64,000 nucleotides of DNA from Flammeovirga sp. EKP202 (lineage in GTDB: Bacteria; Bacteroidota; Bacteroidia; Cytophagales; Flammeovirgaceae), in assembly GCF_014534745.1 (NCBI RefSeq), contig NZ_JACVVP010000020.1:62001-126000 (forward strand), read 5' to 3'. How positions within the stretch are numbered: position 1 is the stretch's first letter; every line of letters begins with the position of its first letter. The translations under genes were made by a program, and so were the position numbers. Below, piece after piece: positions 43,424-51,236 of this stretch. The notes under the pieces were generated by a model. It saw only the letters and a list, made by a program, of their open reading frames with translations, was not told the origin of the DNA and searched no databases.

Positions 43424-44383
43424 TTGAAAGTTATAGATCGTCTTAATCAAGCAGCCGAGGATAAAAAGACATTATTTTCTTTTGAACTACTTCCCCCAGT
43501 AAGAGGTAAGAGTATTCAATCATTATTTGATGCTATCGACCCACTAATGGAGTTTAACCCTGCATTTGTGGATGTTACCTATCATAGAGAGGAGTACGTT
43601 TATAAAGAATTATCAAACGGCTTATTTGAAAAATCAATCCAACGTCATAGACCAGGTACAGTTGCCGTTTGTGCTGCTATTATGCACAAATACAAAGTAG
43701 ATACTGTCCCTCATATTATTTGTGGTGGTTTTTCTAAAGAAGAAACTGAAAATATCCTTATTGAATTAAACTTCTTAGGGATTGAAAATATATTAGCTTT
43801 AAGAGGTGATGCCGCTAAAGGTGAAGCGTCTTTTACACCTCACCCTGAAGGATATGCTTATGCTTCTGAGTTAGTAGAGCATATTACTAAGATGAATGAA
43901 GGTGAGTTTAAATATGCAGATCAAGCAGGATTTAAAGGTGGTTTCAGTATTGGTGTAGCAGGTTATCCTGAAAAACACATGGACGCCTCTAACATGTCAT
44001 CTGATATTGACTTCTTAAAAAAGAAAGTAGAATTAGGTGCTGATTACATCGTAACTCAAATGTTCTTTGATAATCAAAAGTACTTTGACTTTGTAGATAG
44101 ATGTCGTGCGGCGGGTATTACAGTGCCAATCCTTCCAGGAATTAAGCCTTTGACTACTCAAAAGCAATTGACTCTTTTACCAAGTATCTTTAAGTTAGAC
44201 TTCCCTGAGGAATTATTGACTGAAGCTAAAAAGTGTAAAAATAATAAAGAGATCAAGGAGTTGGGTATCGAATGGGGTATCAAACAATCAAAAGAACTGA
44301 TTGAATACGGTGTTCCAGGTATGCATTTCTATTCTATGGGTAGATCTACTTCTGTAAAAGATATCGCTGAGGCCATCTTCTAG
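43424..44383 (+). CDS. metF: Methylenetetrahydrofolate reductase
   Basis: This 319-residue FAD enzyme reduces 5,10-methylene- to 5,10-methyl-tetrahydrofolate for methionine synthesis. Motifs are FSFELLPPVRG near the start (catalytic Glu), HIICGGFSKEETENIL, ENILALRGDAAKGE, and GADYIVTQMFFDNQKYFDF. Start is TTG at 43424 because no ATG precedes the conserved N-terminus. A strong terminator follows. Confidence 0.96.
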   Translation: MKVIDRLNQAAEDKKTLFSFELLPPVRGKSIQSLFDAIDPLMEFNPAFVDVTYHREEYVYKELSNGLFEKSIQRHRPGTVAVCAAIMHKYKVDTVPHIICGGFSKEETENILIELNFLGIENILALRGDAAKGEASFTPHPEGYAYASELVEHITKMNEGEFKYADQAGFKGGFSIGVAGYPEKHMDASNMSSDIDFLKKKVELGADYIVTQMFFDNQKYFDFVDRCRAAGITVPILPGIKPLTTQKQLTLLPSIFKLDFPEELLTEAKKCKNNKEIKELGIEWGIKQSKELIEYGVPGMHFYSMGRSTSVKDIAEAIF

Positions 44384-44411
44384 GATTAGATTTCTCAAAC
44401 GAAGTAATTAT

Positions 44412-44458
44412 ATTGCTGCAATATTTTGAAGTCCATTCAAATGTTGCAGCAATTTTTT
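44412..44458 (+). terminator. Terminator of metF
   Basis: ATTGCTGCAA (44412-44421) pairs perfectly with TTGCAGCAAT (44444-44453), followed by six Ts. It overlaps the N-terminus of the longest reading frame of the next gene, which supports a later start for that gene. Confidence 0.8.
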
Positions 44459-45718
44459 ATGATCATTTTTAGTATTCTCCTTTTAGCAGTAGGTATTTTT
44501 TTACATCGAAAAAAAAATGCTTCACTTTTTCCCTTTATCTATGATCGAGCCTTATTCGTAAAACTCATTTTGGGTTTACTATTAGGGTACATCTACTCTA
44601 CTTATTATAAAGGAGGTGATACATTTATACTTTACAATGATTCGGTCAAACTAGCAGAGATTGCTAAAACTAACTTTTTAGGATACATTGATTTCGTATT
44701 CTCCAAACCCTATCACTATCCACCTGAAATAAAAGCCCAACTGATCCAAAGTAATAGTTCCACAGTATACTTTACCATCATTGGTAGTGTTTTGAGTCTC
44801 ATTTGCTTCAATAATTATTGGGTAATGTCTCTTTACATGTCTTTTTTCAGTTTTTGTGGGGTATGGTATTTATTAAAAAGAGTCACTCAACTCTACCCCT
44901 CTACTCAATTTAGCTTTCTAATTGCCAACTTCTGTTTCCCAACGGTAGTCTTTTGGAGTAGTGGAGTCATTAAAGAAACGATATCTATACCTATTTTATA
45001 TTTTTGCATTGGTATTTCAATTGATATCATCACTAAAAAAGTAAAGGCAATTTCTATTATCATCCTACTTTTTCTATTGTACAGTTTACTTCAACTTAAG
45101 TTTTATTATTTCGGAGGATTTGTAATTTTCTTTTTACCGATATTATTCTTTATCTATCTGAAAATCAAATCTATTGAATTTAACAAAAAGTATCTTTTCC
45201 TATTACTTTCCTTCATTGCTTTGGGTGGGATTTTTATAGTCAATTTTGAATATCATTTTGGATTAGATCAGTTTCCAAAAACGATTTATGCTAATTATTT
45301 AAAACTTAGTTTAAACGAACAGGATCCTCATGCAATTCATCTTGAAAATATGGATGAAAGCTGGAACGGTATACTTCTTTCAATCCCAGAGGCCATCATC
45401 ACACCATTTATTTATCCCAATTATTTCACATCAAGGCATATTTTTGATGTATTAATCAGTACTGAAAACCTTGCCTCTATTGTACTTATCATTCTGAACT
45501 TTTATCTATTAATTAGCAAAAAGGTCAAAATTTCAAAGTATAATCGATTACTTATAGGCATTCTGTTGGTTTATTCATTATCAATGATTGGATTCTTGGC
45601 AATAGCAAGCCCCAATTTAGGATCATTGAGTAGATACAAAATTGGGGCAAGTGTATTTTTATACTATGTTATTTTGATTCAAATAGAATCTTATCTGAAA
45701 TTATCCGATAATGATTAG
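44459..45718 (+). CDS. Polytopic membrane protein, possible glycosyl polymerase or GT-C-type protein
   Basis: From the ATG at 44459 the protein has 419 residues with about ten hydrophobic helices and a short polar segment around YYKGGDTFILYNDS. It resembles the multi-span polymerase/GT-C glycosyltransferase style of EpsG- or Wzy-like proteins, but I see no diagnostic motif. The frame continues upstream to a TTG at 44426, inside the metF terminator, so the later ATG is preferred. It is convergent with ctlX and overlaps its end by four bases. Function not assigned. Confidence 0.65.
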   Translation: MIIFSILLLAVGIFLHRKKNASLFPFIYDRALFVKLILGLLLGYIYSTYYKGGDTFILYNDSVKLAEIAKTNFLGYIDFVFSKPYHYPPEIKAQLIQSNSSTVYFTIIGSVLSLICFNNYWVMSLYMSFFSFCGVWYLLKRVTQLYPSTQFSFLIANFCFPTVVFWSSGVIKETISIPILYFCIGISIDIITKKVKAISIIILLFLLYSLLQLKFYYFGGFVIFFLPILFFIYLKIKSIEFNKKYLFLLLSFIALGGIFIVNFEYHFGLDQFPKTIYANYLKLSLNEQDPHAIHLENMDESWNGILLSIPEAIITPFIYPNYFTSRHIFDVLISTENLASIVLIILNFYLLISKKVKISKYNRLLIGILLVYSLSMIGFLAIASPNLGSLSRYKIGASVFLYYVILIQIESYLKLSDND

Positions 45719-46650
45719 AGGTTATGAATATTCTCGGCTAAGTAAATTTCCGCCATCATACACCTTGTACCACCACCACATACATTTTCAATCGTGTCAA
45801 TCGGAGAATGAATGATTTTCACATATTTCTCCATCAATTCAATCTGTTCAGGAGTGAAAGAATGATAAGCTCTTGAAGACATTGTGAACTTTTTATTCTC
45901 ATTTAAATCTGTCACCTCCAAGACATTACAAGTAAAGTCTCTTAATTGAGCATAACTAACATCTACAATTTCTTTACCTGTGGCTTTAAACTTATCCCAA
46001 AGCATTGCCTTTTCTTTCTCATCTGTAATAGAAGCTCCACAAATCACCACAAAATCACTTGCAATAGAAAACATTACATTTGTATGGTAAATTGCTTTTC
46101 CATTTTCATCTACAGAATTAAAAGCAACAGCTTCATAACCTAATGTTTCTGCATGCTGTTCAAACAGTTCCTTATCAGTTCTTCCAGAAAGGCAAGCATA
46201 AGCAATCTTATTGACTCTGTCGAAAATAATACTTCCTGTTCCTTCTAAAAACTGATTTTTCTCTTCGTAAACTGACAAATCTGTCACTTTAGACACATGG
46301 AAACACATTTCCAGCATATCAATGATATCTTTTCTTCTTTCCGCTCTTCTATTCAAAGGACGCATTGGATATAAGAATATATCACCATTGCGGTGTGTTG
46401 TAAACCAGTTATTAGGAAACTGACTATCAGGTTTTTTAGGTTCTGGTGTATCATCAATGACAGTCACATCGATGTCATTTGCTCTAAGAGTAGCTACGTA
46501 GTGATCAAACTCCTTTAATGCACTTTCTACATAATCTGAATTTGAAAGATTAAAATTAGTTTCCTGAAATTCATTATCTACGGCTGTATCTTCATTAAAG
46601 CCAAATGACGCAGGTCTTACCATCAGTATATGTTGAGAGGAATTATTCAT
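45715..46650 (-). CDS. ctlX: Citrulline-utilization-type hydrolase CtlX (amidinotransferase fold)
   Basis: This 311-residue protein belongs to the pentein superfamily, which acts on guanidine or ureido groups. It begins QHILMVRPASFGFN. Catalytic landmarks are FLEGTGSIIFD (Glu), YHTNVMFSI (His), and the nucleophile Cys in NVCGGGTRCMMAE near the C-terminus. The order and spacing match CtlX proteins. CtlX is proposed to hydrolyse citrulline; the exact substrate of this copy is inferred. No other arginine-pathway gene is near. Its 3' end overlaps the membrane protein gene by four bases. Confidence 0.85.
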   Translation of the reverse strand: MNNSSQHILMVRPASFGFNEDTAVDNEFQETNFNLSNSDYVESALKEFDHYVATLRANDIDVTVIDDTPEPKKPDSQFPNNWFTTHRNGDIFLYPMRPLNRRAERRKDIIDMLEMCFHVSKVTDLSVYEEKNQFLEGTGSIIFDRVNKIAYACLSGRTDKELFEQHAETLGYEAVAFNSVDENGKAIYHTNVMFSIASDFVVICGASITDEKEKAMLWDKFKATGKEIVDVSYAQLRDFTCNVLEVTDLNENKKFTMSSRAYHSFTPEQIELMEKYVKIIHSPIDTIENVCGGGTRCMMAEIYLAENIHNL

Positions 46651-46793
46651 TTGTGTATATATGTTTTATAAGTATAGTATGGTAAATCAATAATGAATAA
46701 AATTCAGTGGCAATACTACTCAAAATTCTCGTTTATTACTTCAAAAAATAAAAAATCTATTTTTTTATTCGGTTTTTTCAAAAAAAAATCAAT
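46651..46793. other. Intergenic leader before the first array unit
   Basis: This AT-rich stretch upstream of ctlX ends in T-rich tracts (TTTTTTTATTCGGTTTTTTC) that recur in a similar form before the third array copy. No gene. Confidence 0.4.
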
Positions 46794-46997
46794 AAGTGTA
46801 CGAGTGAACACTTAACTATATTATTGTCAGTAATTCAATGCAAAATCAAAATATGATCTATGTCATTACAGAATAATTCAACACAAAACAGTATTAAGTG
46901 TGAATAATACAAAACTAATATTAGTTTTTGCGAAATTTCGCAGTAGTAAATTTCACATAAATAAGCTTTGACAATAGAAAATATTACCCCATATTTG
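46794..46997 (+). promoter_or_regulatory. Array unit 1: operator-like inverted repeat and promoter
   Basis: AAGTGT (46794-46799), 8 bases, ACACTT (46808-46813) form an inverted repeat. ATTAAGTGTG follows at 46893. The promoter is TTG (46968-46970), 19 bases, CATATTTG (46990-46997). The inverted repeat starts exactly 204 bases before the end of the -7 box, as in units 2-4. It has the weakest second element of the four. Confidence 0.65.
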
Positions 46998-47002
46998 TAA
47001 TG

Positions 47003-47139
47003 TAATCAAAAGGAAATAAGTTTTTGAATTACTGAGAAAAAGAAATAATACTCTACAAAGAGTTAAAAATATAAGTAATAATTCATTTCATTTCATACTT
47101 TGTGGGAGAGGTTGTCATTCAGTGGCAACCTCTTTTTTT
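47003..47139 (+). ncRNA. Candidate structured RNA, array unit 1 (no reading frame)
   Basis: It runs from the predicted start to the unit terminator, about 137 nt, and holds no ATG frame. A hairpin ACTCT-ACAA-AGAGT (near 47050-47063) is shared with unit 2, where the loop is ATTA. The last 75 nt, including stem AGAGGTTGTC/GGCAACCTCT (47107-47133) and seven Ts, match units 2 and 3 almost perfectly. The ends are estimated from the promoter and terminator, not measured. Confidence 0.5.
47107..47139 (+). terminator. Terminator of array unit 1
   Basis: AGAGGTTGTC (47107-47116) pairs with GGCAACCTCT (47124-47133), 10 bp with one G-U pair, followed by a T run. Confidence 0.9.
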
Positions 47140-47348
47140 GTACATAAAAATTTCATCTCTACTCGATAAATTATTTTGAACTTCATGATGAAGGAGTACA
47201 CTTGCAAACAAAGAAACGCTTCATAATGTGATACATACCAAAATTAAGACATCTAACCTCTCTTCTACTGAAGTAATTTCCTTCAAAAAAGTGGCGAAAA
47301 TCACCAAAAAAAGATCTTTAACAATTTTTAATATCGTCATAATTTTTT
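47140..47348. other. Spacer between array units 1 and 2
   Basis: AT-rich with no gene, promoter or hairpin that I can support. Confidence 0.5.
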
Positions 47349-47552
47349 AAGTGTACCACAGAACACTTTACAAACAAACTTTCTCTTTCGTAGCAAGATG
47401 CACTACGAAACATAAGGGTCAACTTACACTTAATACTTAAAATGTAATTAAGCGTATAAAATACAAAATTAATAATATTTAAAATCACACTTTACACTTA
47501 TTAAATTTTGACGTTTTAAATTTTGACAAAAGAAAATAATCGCGCACCTTTG
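47349..47552 (+). promoter_or_regulatory. Array unit 2: operator-like repeats and promoter
   Basis: Inverted repeat AAGTGT (47349-47354) N8 ACACTT (47363-47368). A second pair is TACACTTAAT (47425-47434), 12 bases, ATTAAGCGTA (47447-47456). Two further ACACTT sites lie at 47487 and 47494. The promoter is TTG (47523-47525), 19 bases, CACCTTTG (47545-47552). The distance of 204 bases equals that of the other units. Confidence 0.7.
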
Positions 47553-47557
47553 TTATG

Positions 47558-47692
47558 TAATCAAAAGGAAATAACTTTTGAATTACTCAAAAAAGAAAAA
47601 ACACTCTATTAAGAGTTAAAAATATAAGTAATAATTCATTTCATTTCATACTTTGTGGGAGAGGTTGTCATTCAGTGGCAACCTCTTTTTTT
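47558..47692 (+). ncRNA. Candidate structured RNA, array unit 2 (no reading frame)
   Basis: It is about 135 nt from predicted start to terminator and parallels unit 1 over its whole length. The hairpin ACTCT-ATTA-AGAGT keeps its stem while the loop differs from that of unit 1. A short frame overlapping the end (from 47655) would begin inside the terminator and is not credible. Boundaries are inferred. Confidence 0.5.
47660..47692 (+). terminator. Terminator of array unit 2
   Basis: AGAGGTTGTC (47660-47669) pairs with GGCAACCTCT (47677-47686), followed by seven Ts. It is identical to that of unit 1. Confidence 0.9.
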
Positions 47693-48195
47693 GTTTATTA
47701 ATTTTTATGTTTTTTGCCCACTTTTTGTTGTTGATCCCTTAAAACAACGAATAAGGAAAAGAGTATCAATAGTTCTATTCTCTCTCAATACCTTTAATTT
47801 TCAGTGCATCATTCTTGAAATTTATTCAATATGCTGTAAACTAAGCTTTCGAATATTTATGATATTAAGAAAGCAGGAGATTTCAGATGATTTGTAAGGT
47901 GTCCTACAAATGATGCTAAGATTTATATTTACATCAGTGGCTTTCTACTCAATTACTTTGGTAGTACTATTTTTGGACTTGAAGGGACAAGTTTAAGAAT
48001 TTCATGAAATGAGTGGCTAATATTGATTTTACTATTTATTCAAATTCTCAGTATTCACTTTTTAAATCTGTAGGCATTTTAAATACTCCCCCCCTCTTAT
48101 CAGCTAAGCCTTCAAAATGAATAAGTTATCGCAAAAATGTAAACAGAGTGTAAATAAAAAAAAATTAACATTTTTTTATTCGTTTTTTTCTCTTT
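47693..48195. other. Gene-poor spacer between array units 2 and 3
   Basis: About 500 bp with no convincing gene. A 28-codon hydrophobic frame (47910-47996, start MMLRFIFTSVAFYS) is the only candidate and is too weak to call. Poly-T tracts near 48170-48195 precede the unit 3 repeat. Confidence 0.45.
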
Positions 48196-48399
48196 AAGTG
48201 TAGGTCAATACACTTTACAAACAAAGTTACTGCATTATAAATATCCTCCTTATGATGTTCTAGGATCAACTTACACTTAATGATTAATAAAGTATTAAGT
48301 GTATCTCATACAAAACTTTATAATATAAAATAGCATTTTTACACTTTATAAATTTCGACTACTTACACTTTGACAATAGATAATAATCACTCACCTTTG
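48196..48399 (+). promoter_or_regulatory. Array unit 3: operator-like repeats and promoter
   Basis: Inverted repeat AAGTGTA (48196-48202) N6 TACACTT (48209-48215). The second pair is TACACTTAAT (48272-48281), 12 bases, ATTAAGTGTA (48294-48303), with perfect 10-bp arms. Two more ACACTT sites lie at 48341 and 48365. The promoter is TTG (48370-48372), 19 bases, CACCTTTG (48392-48399). This is the most regular of the four. Confidence 0.75.
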
Positions 48400-48443
48400 T
48401 AAGGTAATCAAAACAGAAATAAAGAAACATTAATACATATACT

Positions 48444-49058
48444 ATGAAAAAGTTTACAATTTTATTCGCGGCATTAATAGTATCATTTAGTTTAACAGCA
48501 AAAGAATATTATTTACCATTTAACGGCATCTCATATTTCTTTAAAGCTTCTACAGATGGAACATCTGCTTCATTAATTTTTGAAAACTTAGAAGGTGAAG
48601 AAATCAATTTTACTTTATCAGATGAAGCTGGTAATGTTTATATCAATAAAACAGTTATTGCTTCTGGAAAAGTAAAAGAAAATATCAATTTTAAGAGTTT
48701 ACCTGAAGGAAAATATACTTTTAAAATGATCTTTGAAGACAATTTGCTAGTAAGAGATTTTTACGTTACTGAATCTAAAAGTGCAGTAATGATGAATTAC
48801 CACTTAGCATCTTCAACTCAAAAATTTAGAACTTCAGTAATCGACGAGCACTTAAATATCATTTTAGGTAAAAGTGTTGAAGGGTTTGTGAAAATTAAAT
48901 TATTCACAGACAAAGGTGAAACAGTTTACAATAGTAAATTCATGGCTGGTGCTCAAAACATCAAACGTTTCGACCTTTCTAAATTACCGCAAGGCACATA
49001 CACTACAGAATTGATTATTGACGGAGTTTCTTACTCTGATTCATTTTCAATCTTATAA
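48444..49058 (+). CDS. Secreted two-domain beta protein, copy A of a paralogous pair
   Basis: This 204-residue protein has a signal peptide (about 1-19, MKKFTILFAALIVSFSLTAK). The mature part seems to have two similar beta-sandwich halves. The first ends LPEGKYTFKMIFEDNLLVRDFYV; the second ends LPQGTYTTELIIDGVSYSDSFSI. Each follows the pattern of sorting-domain-like or DUF3244-like units (G..V....G.....LP.G.Y...I). It is a close paralogue of the gene at 50477 (most residues identical, same length). Operator-like repeats and a strong promoter precede it. It may be a periplasmic or surface protein. No function is assigned. Confidence 0.8.
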   Translation: MKKFTILFAALIVSFSLTAKEYYLPFNGISYFFKASTDGTSASLIFENLEGEEINFTLSDEAGNVYINKTVIASGKVKENINFKSLPEGKYTFKMIFEDNLLVRDFYVTESKSAVMMNYHLASSTQKFRTSVIDEHLNIILGKSVEGFVKIKLFTDKGETVYNSKFMAGAQNIKRFDLSKLPQGTYTTELIIDGVSYSDSFSIL

Positions 49059-49081
49059 TCAAGACATTAAGATTAGTTTAT

Positions 49082-49155
49082 AAAATATAAGTAATAATTC
49101 ATTTCATTTCATACTTTGTGGGAGAGGTTGTCATTCAGTGGCAACCTCTTTTTTG
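49082..49155 (+). terminator. Unit 3 conserved 3' block and terminator
   Basis: A block of about 74 bases (TAAAATATAAGTAATAATTC onward) is almost identical to those of units 1 and 2. It ends in AGAGGTTGTC (49123-49132)/GGCAACCTCT (49140-49149) and six Ts. Confidence 0.9.
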
Positions 49156-49339
49156 TTTTTACTATTCGATCGAAAAATACTTGGTTGAAAACTATACAAT
49201 GGAGTTCTCTTTACTTTACCCATTTATTGAAATAGATTTTTTGAATAAGAGATGATCCTTTTATGTTTAATATCAAACAGTTTTAATTTTTTAAACTGAC
49301 GTTCTGTACTTACAAACTAAAATACGACTTCCTACAAAC

Positions 49340-49898
49340 ATGTTGAGCTATTTTAAAATCATCACTTTGTTATCATTTCTCTGGTTTATTATTCACGAGG
49401 TATTCATTATAGTTGATGGAATCAGTGCTCAACCCCGCACGTCAGAATATGCAGTGATATTAGGAAACAAGGTAAATGAAAATGGTACACTCTCTCAGAG
49501 ATTACAAGCTAGAGTGGACAAGGGGTTCGAAATCTATACAAAAAGGCTTGTACAAAAAATAGTAGTAAGTGGCGGCTTTAGGTAAAGAAGGACATTATGA
49601 AGCACAGAAAATGGCTGAATATCTTATTCAAAAAGGAATACCTCAACAAGATATCATCATTGATGACTTTGGAAATACTACTTGGCTCACTGCTGTAAAT
49701 TTTAAGAAATTAGTTCCGAACAGTAAATCTGTAGTTGTTGTTTCTCAGTTTAGCCACATCACAAGATGTAAATTAGCATTTAAAAAAGCGGGAATCGAGA
49801 ATGTGTCAGCAGTAAGTCCAAACTATTTTGAGTGGAGGGATTTTTATTCATTATTCAGGGAATTCTTCGGTTTCTATAAATACCTTTTTTGGTATTGA
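49340..49898 (+). pseudogene. DUF218 (YdcF/SanA-like) gene broken by a one-base frameshift
   Basis: The first frame (49340-49585) carries an N-terminal membrane helix and DUF218 features YAVILGNKVNENGTLSQRLQARV and IVVSGG. It then hits a stop. The second frame (from about 49578 to 49898) continues the same protein as LGKEGHYEAQKMAEYLIQKGIP and DDFGNTTWLTAVNFK. Deleting one T from the run at 49577-49579 joins GG directly to LGKEGH, the expected family sequence. It is a recent pseudogene or a sequencing error. It lies between array units 3 and 4. Confidence 0.85.
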
Positions 49899-50227
49899 TT
49901 TTACGCTGCTTTTTTTATTACCTATTATACCATCATTTTAAAATTCCAATAAAAAAACACGAGTATTTCGTATATTCTATCAATTCATATCAAATTCTTA
50001 AAACTGAACAAAAAACTGCTTTACAATACCCATTTCAATAAGTTTTCATCATTCTCCCTTTTGATTTATAATACGCTAAAAGACGAAAAATAAAACCTGC
50101 TAAAAAGCAGCTAAAACACTGCGTAAACATTTAATTTTCAATTATTTACATATACAGAAACAGCATTATATGTGAACTAAATATTAACAATGATTTTTAA
50201 CATTTTTTTATTTGGAGAAATATTTAT
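49899..50227. other. Intergenic region before array unit 4
   Basis: AT-rich. It holds only a small hairpin (CTGCT-AAAA-AGCAG near 50098) and poly-T tracts. No gene is supported. Confidence 0.45.
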
Positions 50228-50431
50228 AAGTGTACCGTGATACACTTTACAAACATACTTCCCCATTAATCAATATACCCCCAACGTTGTACAAGGATCA
50301 ACTTACACTTAATGACGAAAAATGTTTTAAGCGTATTAAATACAAAACTTTTAAATATTAAAATACACAAATACACTTAATTAATTTCGGCGATTTTGAC
50401 TTTGACAAAAGAAAATAATCACTCACCTTTG
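50228..50431 (+). promoter_or_regulatory. Array unit 4: operator-like repeats and promoter
   Basis: Inverted repeat AAGTGTA (50228-50234) N6 TACACTT (50241-50247). The second pair is TACACTTAAT (50304-50313), 12 bases, TTTAAGCGTA (50326-50335). One further ACACTT lies at 50373. The promoter is TTG (50402-50404), 19 bases, CACCTTTG (50424-50431). Confidence 0.75.
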
Positions 50432-50476
50432 TAATGTAATCAAAACAGAAAAAACATAAATTAAATAATACATACT

Positions 50477-51091
50477 ATGAAAAAGATCACGACCTTATTT
50501 GCTGCATTATTAGTTACCCTTAGTTTATCAGCTAAAGATTACTACTTACCATTTAATGGAATTTCATATTTCTTCAAAGCTTCAGAAGATGGAACATCAG
50601 CTTCAATTATTTTCCAAAATTTAGAAGGCGAAGAAATTAACTTTACTATTGAAGATGCTTCTGGTAAAGTATATACATCAAAAAGAGTTATAGCTTCAGG
50701 AAAAGTTAAAGAAGATATTAATTTCAAAAGTTTACCTGAAGGAAAATATACATTCAAAATGAATTTTGAAGATAAAATGTTAGTTAGAGAATTTTTCGTA
50801 ACACCATCAAATACAGCTGTTATGATGAATTACCAATTAGCTTCTTCAAACCAAAAATTCAAAATTTCTGTAGTGAAAGAAAACCTAAATATCATTTTAG
50901 GTAAAAACGTTGAAGGTTTCGTTAAAGTAAAATTATACACTACTGATGGAGAAACAGTTTACAATTCAAGATTTGTAGCTGGAGCGAAAAACGTTAAGCG
51001 TTTCGACCTTTCAACATTACCTACAGGAACATACACTGCAGAATTAATCATTGACGGAGTATCTTACTCAGATTCATTCTCAATCCTATAA
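50477..51091 (+). CDS. Secreted two-domain beta protein, copy B of a paralogous pair
   Basis: This 204-residue protein matches copy A at most positions and has the same length, with no gap. The signal peptide is MKKITTLFAALLVTLSLSAK. The two halves end in LPEGKYTFKMNFEDKMLVREFFV and LPTGTYTAELIIDGVSYSDSFSI. Differences from copy A are spread along the chain, which suggests an older duplication under constraint. A strong promoter and an array-type terminator frame it. Function unknown. Confidence 0.8.
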   Translation: MKKITTLFAALLVTLSLSAKDYYLPFNGISYFFKASEDGTSASIIFQNLEGEEINFTIEDASGKVYTSKRVIASGKVKEDINFKSLPEGKYTFKMNFEDKMLVREFFVTPSNTAVMMNYQLASSNQKFKISVVKENLNIILGKNVEGFVKVKLYTTDGETVYNSRFVAGAKNVKRFDLSTLPTGTYTAELIIDGVSYSDSFSIL

Positions 51092-51112
51092 TTAGAGATA
51101 TCAAATTAGATT

Positions 51113-51186
51113 AAAAATATAAGTAATAATTTATTTCATTTCATTTCATACTGGGAGAGGTTATCATATAAATGATAACCTCTTTT
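51113..51186 (+). terminator. Unit 4 conserved 3' block and terminator
   Basis: The block before the stem resembles that of units 1-3. The stem is AGAGGTTATCAT (51156-51167)/ATGATAACCTCT (51172-51183), a perfect 12 bp. Both arms changed relative to the other units and pairing was kept, which supports a selected hairpin. Confidence 0.9.
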
Positions 51187-51236
51187 GTTTTATATTAGCA
51201 ACTCTTAATTGATTCATCTTACTAACTATTCTAATT

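Noticed and set aside
47655-47897. An 80-codon frame with ATG at 47655
   Set aside because: It begins inside the unit 2 terminator, is rich in aromatic and hydrophobic residues without pattern, and the matching place in units 1 and 3 has no such frame.
47910-47996. A 28-codon hydrophobic frame
   Set aside because: Too short, no charged flank typical of small membrane proteins, and no promoter; chance occurrence in AT-rich DNA is likely.
46794-51186. CRISPR array or transposon ends
   Set aside because: The four units are 0.5-2 kb apart, contain promoters and terminators, and have no short regularly spaced repeats, transposase or target-site duplication.
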